Shown here piece after piece: positions 8,049-16,500 of a DNA stretch of 64,000 bases; position 1 is the stretch's first letter; each line of letters begins with the position of its first letter. The translations under genes and the position numbers were made by a program. Below the pieces are notes generated by a model. That model saw nothing but the letters and a program-made list of their open reading frames with translations, did not search any database and was not told where the DNA came from. Source of the stretch: Anaerolineaceae bacterium (lineage in GTDB: Bacteria; Chloroflexota; Anaerolineae; Promineifilales; Promineifilaceae); contig PABI01000111.1 in the NCBI GenBank assembly GCA_002699125.1, positions 1 through 64,000 of the forward strand. The letters run 5' to 3'.

Positions 8049-9803
8049 TTGAGTAAAAAAGAGTTTCGCGTTGAAAATGAGTATGATTACAAGCGGAGCG
8101 GGCCAGTGCGCTGGATACTGTCTCACGTGCTGCGCTATCCATGGCTGCCGCTGTTGGTTATTGTGGCGGCCATTATCAATAATCTTGCTGCCAGCTACGT
8201 TCAGGTATTTATTGGCCGGTCGTTTGATTTGATTAGTGCGCCTAATTGGGAAACGGCCGCACTCTTCGCTCTCTCTTTGGCGGTTTTTGGCACGGTCGCC
8301 ACGCAAAGTGTTCTGGGCATCATGCGTAATTATGCCAATGAATTCATTGCCCAACTTATTGAACGCAACACGCGTGATGAACTGTATGTAAGCTTGCTGG
8401 GCAAAAGCCAGACCTTTCATGGGCGGCAGCGTATTGGCGACATCATGGCCCGGGCCACCAATGACGTACGGGCGCTCAATATCATGTTTAGCCCGGGCAT
8501 CATGCTGCTGATAGATGGCTTTATGGGCATTGTGGCCCCTATTGCGCTCATGGCTACGCTGCGGCTGGAACTGCTGTTGGTGCCGGCCATCTTCCTGGTG
8601 CTGTTTACCATCACGGTGTGGGATTATGCCCAGCAGCTAAACCCTGTGAGCCTCTCCATGCGTGAGCAGTTTGGCACAATGAATGCCGGGTTGGCTGAAT
8701 CCATTGGCGGTATTGAGGTGGTGAAGGGGAACGCCCAGGAGCGGCAGGAAATCTATAATTTTGTGACTAATGCGGGCCTTTACCGTGATTATTTTGTGCA
8801 GCAGGGGGTTATTCAAGCACGCTATTTGCCGCTGCTGGTGTTTAGTATTTGCCTGGGCGGCGGTTTTTTCCACGCGATGTGGCTGTGGCGCGCCGGTACG
8901 CTGACGCTGGGCGAAGTGGTGACGTTTATGGGCTTGTTTGGCATCTTGCGCTTCCCCACGTTTATTTCCATTTTTTCGTTTAACCTGGTGCAGTTGGGCG
9001 TGGCCAGCGCCCGCCGCATTTTAGAGATGATCAACGACGAGACGGACCTGGATGAAAATGAAGCCGGTTACCAGGCAGCCATCCAGGGGCAAGTGACATT
9101 TGAAGATGTAAGCTTTGGCTACAATGGCGAGCCGGTGCTGGCGGATATCAGTTTTTCGGTAGAGCCAGGGCAGACAGTGGCGATTGTGGGACAAACCGGC
9201 TCGGGCAAGACGACATTGACCCGGTTGATTAATCGGATTTTTGACGCAGGGAACGGCCGTATTCTCATCGACGGCCGTGACGTGCGCGACTGGAGCCTAG
9301 AATCGCTGCGCTCCCAAATCTCTACGATTGAGCAAGATGTCTTCCTCTTTTCACGCACCCTGGCGGAAAACATCGCTTTTGGCGTGCCCAATGCTACCCA
9401 GGCCGATATTGAGCAGGCCGCCAAAGAGGCCCAGGCCCACGACTTTATCCAGAGCTTTAGCGAAGGCTATGATACGGACGTAGGCGAGCGCGGCGTGACG
9501 CTCTCTGGGGGGCAGCGGCAGCGCATTGCCATTGCCCGCGCCTTCCTCACCAATCCACGCATCCTCATTTTGGACGACAGCACCAGCGCCATCGACAGCG
9601 CCACGGAAGACCAGATTCAGCAGGCGATGCGGCGCATTAGCCGGCAGCGCACCACGTTTCTCATCACCCACCGCCTGTCGCAAATTCGCTGGGCGGACAA
9701 GATTTTAGTGTTAAGCAACGGCCGTCTCACCGACCACGGCACCCACGAAGAGCTGCTGGCCAGCAGCTCGGCCTACCAGCGCATCTTCGCCCGATATGAT
9801 TGA
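8049..9803 (+). CDS. Half-size ABC exporter, subunit with degenerate ATPase site
   Basis: A 584-residue type IV exporter: N-terminal six-helix membrane domain (about 25-310) and C-terminal nucleotide-binding domain with Walker A GQTGSGKTT, signature LSGGQRQR and H-loop ITHR. Walker B reads ILILDDSTSAID, so the usual catalytic glutamate is aspartate. That change marks the non-canonical subunit of heterodimeric exporters such as BmrC or TM287. The TTG start is chosen because GAGG lies five bases upstream and the promoter lies upstream of it. Its partner is probably the similar gene at 10283, which has the intact DE pair. The two are now separated by about 480 bases holding a nuclease-fold gene. 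Substrate is unknown (drugs or lipids in relatives). Confidence 0.9.
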   Translation: MSKKEFRVENEYDYKRSGPVRWILSHVLRYPWLPLLVIVAAIINNLAASYVQVFIGRSFDLISAPNWETAALFALSLAVFGTVATQSVLGIMRNYANEFIAQLIERNTRDELYVSLLGKSQTFHGRQRIGDIMARATNDVRALNIMFSPGIMLLIDGFMGIVAPIALMATLRLELLLVPAIFLVLFTITVWDYAQQLNPVSLSMREQFGTMNAGLAESIGGIEVVKGNAQERQEIYNFVTNAGLYRDYFVQQGVIQARYLPLLVFSICLGGGFFHAMWLWRAGTLTLGEVVTFMGLFGILRFPTFISIFSFNLVQLGVASARRILEMINDETDLDENEAGYQAAIQGQVTFEDVSFGYNGEPVLADISFSVEPGQTVAIVGQTGSGKTTLTRLINRIFDAGNGRILIDGRDVRDWSLESLRSQISTIEQDVFLFSRTLAENIAFGVPNATQADIEQAAKEAQAHDFIQSFSEGYDTDVGERGVTLSGGQRQRIAIARAFLTNPRILILDDSTSAIDSATEDQIQQAMRRISRQRTTFLITHRLSQIRWADKILVLSNGRLTDHGTHEELLASSSAYQRIFARYD

Positions 9804-9806
9804 TTA

Positions 9807-10268
9807 GCCACAGAGGACACAGAGATTTGAGAGATTTTTCAAGAGCATAAGCGAAGGTTTTTAGACGAAATGAGTGATCCATTGACAAGGGAGATTATTG
9901 GGGCGGCGATTGAGGTGCATAAATTGCTTGGGCCAGGGTTACTGGAATCAATTTATGAAGAGGCACTTTGTCTGGAGTTGGAGATGCGTGGCATGGCGGT
10001 AGAACGCAGGTGTGCATTGATGTAGTTTACAAAGGGCATGTCATCAAAGGTCAACGGATTGATTTGCTGGTAGAAAAAGAAGCAGTTTTGGAGTTGAAAG
10101 CTGTAGAAAAAGTCCCTGATTTGGCCGTGGCTCAGTTGATGTCGTATCTTAAAGCGACTGGTTTAAAGCGCGGTCTGTTGATCAATTTCAACAGGAAAAA
10201 ACTGGTGGATGGCGTTAAGAGAATTTCTCTCTAAAGAAATTCTCTTTCTCCTCTGTGCCCTCTGTGGC
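9807..10268. mobile_element. CCACAGAG inverted-repeat element carrying a GxxExxY gene
   Basis: The left arm at 9807-9825 and right arm at 10250-10268 are inverted copies of a GCCACAGAGG(A/G)CACAGAG(A/G) sequence, with weaker matching continuing inwards. Between them lies a single frameshifted GxxExxY gene. The element starts four bases after the stop of the first exporter gene and ends 14 bases before the start of the second. Gene-less relatives occur at 19928, 33013 and 35551. I see no clear target-site duplication. Confidence 0.65.
9870..10234 (+). pseudogene. GxxExxY protein (PDDEXK_3-type nuclease fold), frameshifted
   Basis: The first frame opens at ATG 9870 (MSDPLTREIIGAAIEVHKLL, then GPGLLESIYEEAL, the GxxExxY motif) and stops at TAG 10023-10025. 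The rest of the protein continues in another frame to 10234 (VCIDVVYKGHVIKGQRIDLL, later AVLELKAVE). Inserting one base near 10007-10013, so that the protein reads ERQVCIDVV, restores a normal 121-residue family member. The ID and ELK residues fit a PD-(D/E)XK core. Either the gene is dead by a single deletion or this is an assembly error. Family function is unproven. Confidence 0.82.
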
Positions 10269-10282
10269 CAGAAAAGGTTGTT

Positions 10283-12118
10283 ATGGGTTTTATTTTAGAT
10301 GGTTTAGACACTGAGGATTACGATCGCAGTTATTCAGATCGGGAGCTGTTGGCGCGGATTGTGGGGTATTTTCGGCCGTATTCGCGGCAGATGATGCTGG
10401 TGGCGGTGATGATTACGCTGAATTCGGTAGCGGGCACAGCCGGGCCCATCATCATTGCCAAAGCCATTGATTTGATTGCGGCTGATCCCGCCACGCGGAC
10501 GATGCTCCTGCTGGCTGGTGGCGTCTCGCTGATGGGAGCATCGGCCTGGGTGTTTAACTTTATTCGCCAATACTTTTCGGCGCGAATTGTGGGCAACGTT
10601 GTGTTGCAGCTGCGTGAAGACGTGTTTGCTGCCACCATCAATCACGATTTGTCTTTTTATGATGAGCATCCGTCGGGCAAAATGGTAAGCCGGGTGACGT
10701 CAGACACGCAAGATTTTGCCGCCGTCGTCGATTTGTCGCTCAATTTGCTCAGCCAGGTGCTGCTGGTGCTCATCCTAACAGGCTGGCTGTTTAGCATTAA
10801 CGTCTGGCTGACGCTGATTCTCATTGGCATGACGCCGCTGGCAGTGGTTATCGCTTTGAGTTTCCGCAGCATTGCCCGCCGCGTGACGCAGGATGCGCGC
10901 CGGGTGACGGCCAAAATTAATGCCCAGATTCAAGAGTCAGTGAGCGGCATCATTGTGGCTAAAGGATTCCGCCAGGAAGGGGCCATTTACGAAACGTTTC
11001 ATACCAACAACAAGCAAGGCTACGGGGTTGGTTTGCGGCGCGGCTTGGTGCTAATGTCGATTTTCCCCATCATGGTGATGGCTTCCGGAGTGGGTACGGC
11101 CGTTCTCGTTTACACGGGCGGATTGGCAACACTGCCACAGACGTTTCTGGGCGGATTAGCCGGCTTGTCGCCGGGGGATTGGTATTTGTACATGCAGGCA
11201 GTTGGCTTTTATTGGTTCCCCATGACCAGTATCGCCTCTTTCTGGAGCCAGTTCCAGGATGGCCTGTCTGCCGCTGAACGAGTGTTTGCTCTGATTGACC
11301 TGGAGCCAAAAGTGAAGCAAACGGCTTCTCAGGAGCTGAATGCTGCTTTACGCGGCGAGATTCGCTTTGAAAATGTGCAGTTCAGCTACACGGATAAAGA
11401 AACGGTGCTGCCGGACTTTTCACTAACCATTGCACCAGGGGAGACGGTGGCGCTGGTGGGGCACACTGGCGCGGGCAAAAGCTCCATCGCCAAGCTAATC
11501 AACCGCTTTTATGAATTTCAGGACGGCCGTATCCTGGTGGACGGCCACGATATTCGCACGCTCGATTTGGGTAGCTACCGGCGACAAATCGGCCTGGTGC
11601 CACAGGAACCGTTCCTCTTTTCCGGCACCATTCGCGACAATATTCGCTACGGCCGTCCCGATGCCGATGATACGGAGGTGCTGACGGCCGCCAACCGCAT
11701 CAGTAATGGCGAATGGCTGCATGGGCTGGGCAATGGCCTGGATACCGACGTGGGAGAAAGAGGCAGCAACCTCTCGATGGGGCAGCGGCAGCTGGTGGCA
11801 ATGGCCCGTGTGCTGCTCAAAAATCCGGCAATTTTCATTTTGGATGAGGCGACTGCCAGCGTAGACCCTTTCACCGAAACGCAAATTCAGGAGGGGCTGG
11901 ATGTGGTGATGCGCGAACGCACCGCGATTGTCATTGCCCACCGGCTGAGCACGGTAAAAAATGCCGACCGGATCATTGTGATGGGAAACGGCCGTATCAT
12001 CGAAGAAGGCACCCACGACAGCCTCATGGCCGACAGCGGCCACTATGCCGAGCTGTACAATACCTACTTCCGGCATCAATCTTTTGATTATATAAATGCT
12101 GTTGGGTTGCAAGATTGA
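10283..12118 (+). CDS. Half-size ABC exporter, catalytic subunit
   Basis: A 611-residue exporter with a six-helix membrane domain (about 35-330) and an NBD with Walker A GHTGAGKSS, signature LSMGQRQL and canonical Walker B FILDEATASVD, so the catalytic glutamate is intact. AAAAGG precedes the ATG. With the upstream gene it makes the usual heterodimer arrangement: one consensus ATP site and one degenerate site. In this reading the degenerate site would combine the D-type Walker B of the first subunit with the LSMGQ signature of this one. Position and spacing suggest the pair was once a tight operon interrupted by the inverted-repeat element. Confidence 0.9.
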   Translation: MGFILDGLDTEDYDRSYSDRELLARIVGYFRPYSRQMMLVAVMITLNSVAGTAGPIIIAKAIDLIAADPATRTMLLLAGGVSLMGASAWVFNFIRQYFSARIVGNVVLQLREDVFAATINHDLSFYDEHPSGKMVSRVTSDTQDFAAVVDLSLNLLSQVLLVLILTGWLFSINVWLTLILIGMTPLAVVIALSFRSIARRVTQDARRVTAKINAQIQESVSGIIVAKGFRQEGAIYETFHTNNKQGYGVGLRRGLVLMSIFPIMVMASGVGTAVLVYTGGLATLPQTFLGGLAGLSPGDWYLYMQAVGFYWFPMTSIASFWSQFQDGLSAAERVFALIDLEPKVKQTASQELNAALRGEIRFENVQFSYTDKETVLPDFSLTIAPGETVALVGHTGAGKSSIAKLINRFYEFQDGRILVDGHDIRTLDLGSYRRQIGLVPQEPFLFSGTIRDNIRYGRPDADDTEVLTAANRISNGEWLHGLGNGLDTDVGERGSNLSMGQRQLVAMARVLLKNPAIFILDEATASVDPFTETQIQEGLDVVMRERTAIVIAHRLSTVKNADRIIVMGNGRIIEEGTHDSLMADSGHYAELYNTYFRHQSFDYINAVGLQD

Positions 12119-12274
12119 ATAGTGAGGAACGGTCGGTTTCTTTCGGCTATTTAAAGGAACAACATTAATCCAAGAATTTCGGCTACTTGCTGTGATTGTT
12201 ATGGAATTTGATAGCGCATTCAGTTTATTCTGCTTTGGCCCTCAATTGTCCTGTCACTTAACTGCCTTATTTTT

Positions 12275-13321
12275 TTATGCCTCATCTCGTATTGCGCCGG
12301 CTGCCACCGGATCGAAGTCGTCGGGCCACCGGGTCTTATTGTTATAGATGGCACGGCTCAGGTTTGTCTTGAAAAGGTTTGCTTGCGTCAGGTTAGCGTG
12401 TTTCAGATTGGCCTTGAACAGATTGGCTTGCTCCAAGTTTGCATTAAATAAGTTTGCATGGCTTAGATCAGCTCCTTTCAACTTGGCCGCACTTAAGTCG
12501 GTCTTGGGCAACTTGGCACGACGCAAGATAGCGTAACGCAGGTTAGCATTAGGCAATTTCGCAAAAGTCAGATCGACATCTCTCAAGTTGGCTTCACGCA
12601 GGTCTGCCCCAGCTAGTTTAGCGTGCTCCATTACGGCAAGGTATAGCTTTGCCTTTCTCAGGTTTGCTCTCTCCAATTTGGTTTCTCGCAGATCGGCATT
12701 GTTTAGGTTGGCTCCACTTAGGTTGGCATCACATAGGATGGCTTTAAACAAGTTGACCTTGAGTAGATTGGCCCCGTTTAGATCAATATTGCTAAGATCA
12801 GCTTTGCTTAGTTTGATCACTCCACGCCACCTCGTCTCTAACAATTCTGACTCCTGCAAAAATTGAACAACCTGTCTGTTCCGTTCTTCATTTAGCTCCC
12901 TTAATATGTTCAGTGTCAAAGTTGTGGCCAACTTGTTGACCTCTGGGTATGCATTTGGCCCTAAGCCTCTAACAAGGATCAGCTCTTTTATCCTATCAAG
13001 ATAACTTTCTAGTGACTGTTGGCGTTGATTTTTCAGTGCTATCTCTAGTTCTGTGGTTTTCTGGACCTTGGTAAACCAGTAGCCAGCTAAAGCCAAACCT
13101 ACGGGAACTAAGAGTAGTTCCATCCAATCCCAAAGGGTTTTTGATCTTGGGCCATTTAGTTCTTCGTTGTAGCTACCGAACCCTGTCCACGCGGGAGAAA
13201 TATTAGCCCAAAAAGCCCAATATCCGATCACCAGAATAAGGGTGATGAAAAGAACAAAAATAGTTAAACTCACACTGGTTTTTAGAGATATTTTAGCCTG
13301 ACTACTATTGTTAGCTTCCAT
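12275..13321 (-). CDS. Membrane-anchored pentapeptide-repeat protein
   Basis: A 348-residue protein. Two hydrophobic segments near residues 18-42 and 68-88 flank a short hydrophilic loop. They are followed by a charged helical stretch (about 90-165) and about 35 pentapeptide repeats of the A(D/N)LxxA type to residue 340, which should fold into a right-handed quadrilateral beta-helix. The start is put at ATG 13321 because AAGGAG lies just upstream. Topology and target are unknown. Pentapeptide proteins include gyrase-protecting DNA mimics, but the membrane anchor here argues for a scaffold role. Unlike its neighbours, the gene has no ACGGCCGT octamer, consistent with separate acquisition or with repeat-driven codon constraint. 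Confidence 0.88.
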   Translation of the reverse strand: MEANNSSQAKISLKTSVSLTIFVLFITLILVIGYWAFWANISPAWTGFGSYNEELNGPRSKTLWDWMELLLVPVGLALAGYWFTKVQKTTELEIALKNQRQQSLESYLDRIKELILVRGLGPNAYPEVNKLATTLTLNILRELNEERNRQVVQFLQESELLETRWRGVIKLSKADLSNIDLNGANLLKVNLFKAILCDANLSGANLNNADLRETKLERANLRKAKLYLAVMEHAKLAGADLREANLRDVDLTFAKLPNANLRYAILRRAKLPKTDLSAAKLKGADLSHANLFNANLEQANLFKANLKHANLTQANLFKTNLSRAIYNNKTRWPDDFDPVAAGAIRDEA

Positions 13322-13453
13322 AAGAGTTCTCCTTGTCAATTTGATGCTCATTAACACTTAAGTAAAGTTGTAAACGATGATGATCCAGAAAGAGGTCAAC
13401 TTGCCTTCTTGGGGAGCATGGGTGGAGAAATGAAGGCTGAGTTAATTGGTAAA

Positions 13454-13481
13454 GAACGGCCGTCCAGCCAGACGGCCGTTC
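13454..13481 (-). terminator. Hairpin built from two ACGGCCGT copies
   Basis: GAACGGCCGTC at 13454-13464 and its exact complement at 13471-13481 form an 11-bp stem with a six-base loop, nine bases after the stop of the minus-strand LysM gene. Only a short T-rich stretch follows, so termination is possible rather than certain. Confidence 0.5.
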
Positions 13482-13489
13482 CTGTAAAC

Positions 13490-14164
13490 TCAACCATTGG
13501 ACCCTTTGTCGAAGTCCCCAGGCAGCGGCGTCGGGGGTGGTTCTGTGGCGGTTGCCGTGGCGGTCATCGTGGCCGTGGCTGTTGCTGTTGGGCGCAGAAC
13601 CGTTGGCGCGTGTGTCGGGGTGTTGGTTGCAGTTGGTTCCGGTCTGCTCACCACTATGTTTGGCAGCCAAATCTGGCTGTAAGCAGCGAGTTGGCCATAT
13701 AAACAGTTGGCCTGGCGGATGGCCGCGACGGTTGTGCCCGTTTGCTGCGCCAATGAAAATAGCGTGTTGCCTGGCTGCACTGTGTAAGGCTGCCAGCCGG
13801 CCGGTACCAGCCCACAGGGCGGTGTGGTGGCTGCCGCAATTGCCGGTGTCGCCGTCGGTGCCGGATCTTTGTCCTCAGAGCTCGACTTCTCCGTAGGCGT
13901 GGGTTCAATGACAGGTGTGTTGTTGGGTGCTTGGGTTTGGGGTGCAACGGCCGTTAGCGTGGCAAAAATGTCGGCGACAATATCGTCATGGTTGTGTTCA
14001 GCGGAGTTGTTCCGGGCAGCAACCTCCACGTTGACCGCTTCCAGCACAACCCAGCCACCAAGGGCAGCAACGGTTAAGGGGATTAGCACATACCGAATCA
14101 CCCACTTGAATAAGCTTTCCGGTATTTCTTGTTTATCCTTGTTCTCACTCTCTTGTTCTGACAT
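13490..14164 (-). CDS. Membrane-anchored LysM-domain protein
   Basis: A 224-residue protein: cytoplasmic N-terminus, one transmembrane helix at about residues 20-42, a linker rich in Pro, Thr, Ser and Glu, and a LysM domain at about 120-170 (YTVQPGNTLFSLAQQTGTTV). It ends in a low-complexity Thr/Ala/Pro tail. LysM domains bind peptidoglycan or chitin-like glycans, so it probably ties the membrane to the cell wall or envelope. The start is ATG 14164 with GGGAGG upstream. It is divergent from the gene at 14283. A second LysM protein of the same design lies at 55676. Confidence 0.85.
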   Translation of the reverse strand: MSEQESENKDKQEIPESLFKWVIRYVLIPLTVAALGGWVVLEAVNVEVAARNNSAEHNHDDIVADIFATLTAVAPQTQAPNNTPVIEPTPTEKSSSEDKDPAPTATPAIAAATTPPCGLVPAGWQPYTVQPGNTLFSLAQQTGTTVAAIRQANCLYGQLAAYSQIWLPNIVVSRPEPTATNTPTHAPTVLRPTATATATMTATATATEPPPTPLPGDFDKGSNG

Positions 14165-14282
14165 ATTTTCCTCCCAATACAATTACAATACGGTAGCGGC
14201 AGCAAACGAACGCGTGTACAGTATTGAACGAGGAAATGGCCGTGTTTCCGGCAAAAAACGAGGTTTATACGAAAGAGGAATG

Positions 14283-14930
14283 ATGCCCCGACAGAATCGA
14301 GTGACCCCCACTGGCCAGTTTACGACCACCGACGCCCGCGGTACCTTTATGGGCAATCGCGGCATTTTGCACAACGATAAACAAGAAATTGTGAAGCCTT
14401 TTGCCCACAAAGCCTGGATTATTTGCCAGCTCAGCTTCAAAGGGCGGCGACGCAAGTTGATGCAGCCCGGCAAATACACCGAGCTGTTCTTTTTAGACGA
14501 GGCGACGGCGCTGGCGGCCGGGCATCGGCCCTGCTTTGAATGTCGCTGGTCCGCGGCAGAGGCGTTCCGCGATGCCTGGCTGGCGGGCAATCCGCAGCTT
14601 GGTTTTGGCGATTCGGTAAGGGCGGGTGAGCTGGATGGGGTGCTCCACGCCGAGCGGCTGACGGATGCGTATTACATCAAGGATAGAAAGAAGCGGACGT
14701 TTACGGCCGTTCTCAACACGCTCCCCAACGGTACATTTATTTTATGGGAGGAACGGCCGTATCTGGTGTGGGCAAATGCTTTGCTGCCCTGGACACCGTC
14801 TGGCTATGCGCCGCCGCAGTCGCGACCGGGGACGGAGTCGGTGACGGTGACGGTGCTCACACCGCGCTCAACCGTGGCGGCACTGGGGCAAGGCTACGTG
14901 CCGCAGCTGCATCAGTCCGCTGCCGTTTAG
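14283..14930 (+). CDS. Conserved hypothetical protein (MPRQNRVTP family)
   Basis: A 215-residue soluble protein. The conserved block from PRQNRVTPTGQF through RGTFMGNRG, LHND and WIICQLSFKGRRR to ELFFLDEATALAAGHRPCFEC is one I recognise from many bacterial genomes as an uncharacterised family. HRPCFECR could bind metal, but no function is established. The frame extends upstream to 13824, but that part overlaps the opposite-strand LysM gene. The start is put at one of two adjacent ATGs, 14280 or 14283, after AGAGGA. It stands alone between divergent and convergent neighbours. Confidence 0.8.
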   Translation: MPRQNRVTPTGQFTTTDARGTFMGNRGILHNDKQEIVKPFAHKAWIICQLSFKGRRRKLMQPGKYTELFFLDEATALAAGHRPCFECRWSAAEAFRDAWLAGNPQLGFGDSVRAGELDGVLHAERLTDAYYIKDRKKRTFTAVLNTLPNGTFILWEERPYLVWANALLPWTPSGYAPPQSRPGTESVTVTVLTPRSTVAALGQGYVPQLHQSAAV

Positions 14931-14941
14931 GTTAGTGGCAA

Positions 14942-15406
14942 TCAGGCGGGGAGTTTTTGTTGGGAAACTGCCGTCTCCAACGCACGCCCTTTTTCCGGGG
15001 TGAACGGGCCGCTTGTGTGCCACAAAACATGCCCCTGTCGGTCAAACAAGAAAACCCAAATTTGATCTTCTGTGGAAATGTTGAGGGTTTGCTTGAACGG
15101 CCGTTTATCAATGTACAGCGTAATCGTGCGACGGCGGGTGGCGTCGTTAGGAATTCCTGCCCGCATCCCTTCGTTAATGAAGGTGCGGGCCAGAAAGTTC
15201 ATCTTCTGAATAGTGGGGAATTCGTAATATTCGAATGCCGGGGTGCGCTGCCGCAGCGACTCGGCCGGTGGACCCCAGGTGTCCACATCCCGCTGCTGCC
15301 ACTGCTGGAAGGCGACAAAGACCAGGTTTAACTCCCCGGTGAACTCGTCGGGGAACGTGAGCGATTGTCGGGCCAGATTAGATCCCTGTACGGTTGGTAA
15401 CTGCAT
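14942..15406 (-). CDS. Conserved hypothetical protein, possible thioredoxin-like fold
   Basis: A 154-residue soluble protein beginning MQLPTVQGSNLARQSLTFP. The alternation of strands (LNLVFVAF, ITLYIDK, IWVFLFDRQGHVLW) and the closing GPFTPEKGRAL resemble thioredoxin-fold or ATP10-like proteins, but there is no CxxC. ATG 15406, with AAGGAAC upstream, replaces the much longer open frame, whose first 63 residues overlap the TspO gene in another frame. It lies 13 bases after that gene and is probably co-transcribed from the 16233-16261 promoter. A redox or membrane-linked role is only a guess. Confidence 0.7.
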   Translation of the reverse strand: MQLPTVQGSNLARQSLTFPDEFTGELNLVFVAFQQWQQRDVDTWGPPAESLRQRTPAFEYYEFPTIQKMNFLARTFINEGMRAGIPNDATRRRTITLYIDKRPFKQTLNISTEDQIWVFLFDRQGHVLWHTSGPFTPEKGRALETAVSQQKLPA

Positions 15407-15419
15407 GTTCAAAGTTCCT

Positions 15420-16226
15420 TTAGGCTGGCTTGGTACGAGCTGTGGTGGTGGGCGACACCTGCCGGGTACGCCAGTAGCCCACCAGGGCCAGGATAAGAAT
15501 GAGGGCGGCGGCGATGACGGCCGTATTGGCCACCACAGCCACATCGGCCTGCGCGGTGCGAATGCCAAACAGCGCCCAAATGAGCACGCCGGCATAAGAA
15601 AGATTGCGCCGGTTGAACAGCAGCAGGCCAGCTAAGACTACGGCCACGCCCATCATAATCGCTGCCCAGGTCGGTTCGGCAATGCCAAAGCCGTTCCAGC
15701 CCACATAGTTGAGCACGCTGGCTGTATTGGCAATCGTTGCTACCGTGATCCAGCCCAGGTAAATGCTAAATGGGAACTGCACCAGCAGTTTATCAGCCAG
15801 AGATAAATTTGGATTTGGCTTGCCAATTTGCAATCGACGATAAATGACAACCAGCGTTACCAGCAGGCTAGCCATAATCGCCACGGACAGCACGTAGTAG
15901 CCGTAATGCCAGGCAAACAGCCAGGCAATATTGGCCACGCTGCTCACCACAAAGCCCCAACCGATTTTCCCAATCAGCGCGTTATTACGCTGGGCCGGCA
16001 GCGCCTGGTAGATGATGAAGCCCAGCAGCGCCAGATAGATCACGCTCCAGATGGAGAAGGTGTATCCGGCGGGTGTGAAGAAGGAGGGCAAGGCGTCGGA
16101 GATTTCACCAGCGGTACGGCCGTTCAGCGGCAGCAGGTTCGATAAAACATTCATAAGCAACACCGCAGCAAACGCCACAATGTTCACGATTTGCACAGTT
16201 TTTGAGAGCGGTTTTTGTGTATTCAT
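15420..16226 (-). CDS. TspO/MBR-like tryptophan-rich sensory protein
   Basis: A 268-residue integral membrane protein with about seven or eight hydrophobic helices. PAGYTFSIWSVIYLALLGF and the later WxxAxxLNY-type tryptophan-rich helices match the longer family annotated as tryptophan-rich sensory proteins, larger than the 160-residue TspO. Relatives are linked to porphyrin, carotenoid or stress signalling; the ligand here is unknown. The start is ATG 16226. It lies six bases after a perfect -10, so the mRNA appears leaderless; the in-frame extension upstream covers promoter sequence. The thioredoxin-like gene follows in the same operon. Confidence 0.82.
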   Translation of the reverse strand: MNTQKPLSKTVQIVNIVAFAAVLLMNVLSNLLPLNGRTAGEISDALPSFFTPAGYTFSIWSVIYLALLGFIIYQALPAQRNNALIGKIGWGFVVSSVANIAWLFAWHYGYYVLSVAIMASLLVTLVVIYRRLQIGKPNPNLSLADKLLVQFPFSIYLGWITVATIANTASVLNYVGWNGFGIAEPTWAAIMMGVAVVLAGLLLFNRRNLSYAGVLIWALFGIRTAQADVAVVANTAVIAAALILILALVGYWRTRQVSPTTTARTKPA

Positions 16227-16232
16227 GCCAGC

Positions 16233-16261
16233 ATTGTACAGGTTTTTGCACATCTTGTCAA
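16233..16261 (-). promoter_or_regulatory. Sigma-70-type promoter, leaderless, for the TspO-like operon
   Basis: On the minus strand TTGACA (16261-16256) and TACAAT (16238-16233) are separated by exactly 17 bases. The expected start point falls at or next to the A of ATG 16226, implying a leaderless transcript. Confidence 0.75.
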
Positions 16262-16310
16262 TATATTGCACAGAAATCGACTTACGCTTCCCCCCAGCAC
16301 CCATAATTAT

Positions 16311-16386
16311 CATGCCTGCGAAGGCAGGCATCCAGAGGTGTCAATATGCTAAGACCAATGGATTCCCGCCTGCGCGGGAATGACAG
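16311..16386. repeat. ATTCCCGC/GCGGGAAT intergenic palindromes
   Basis: Two short hairpins: TGCCTGC/GCAGGCA at 16313-16330 and ATTCCCGC/GCGGGAAT at 16362-16381. The second belongs to a widespread bacterial intergenic element reading roughly GGATTCCCGC...GCGGGAATGACA; a relative lies at 38651. Confidence 0.65.
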
Positions 16387-16500
16387 GCCGAGGTTTCAAA
16401 TGAAATCAGCCTAATAATTTGTGAAGACTCATTAAGATTAAGAAGGAAGCGCCTCCGCCAATCAAAGGCGTTTTGTGCTAAAATGTCCGGTATGTCCGAC

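Noticed and set aside
12348-12866. Plus-strand ORFs opposite the pentapeptide-repeat gene
   Set aside because: They are mirror images of the repeating codons of the minus-strand gene and have no independent start signals.
13490-13700. Possible CRISPR-like repetition in the LysM gene
   Set aside because: The repetition is Thr/Ala-coding low complexity, not regularly spaced repeats with unique spacers.
13824-14282. N-terminal extension of the MPRQNRVTP-family protein
   Set aside because: This part of the open frame lies opposite the LysM gene and has no family match. The AGAGGA ribosome site and the conserved block start at 14280-14283.
15407-15595. Extension of the thioredoxin-like ORF upstream
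   Set aside because: It overlaps the TspO gene in another frame, is Trp/Pro-rich noise, and ATG 15406 has its own AAGGAAC.
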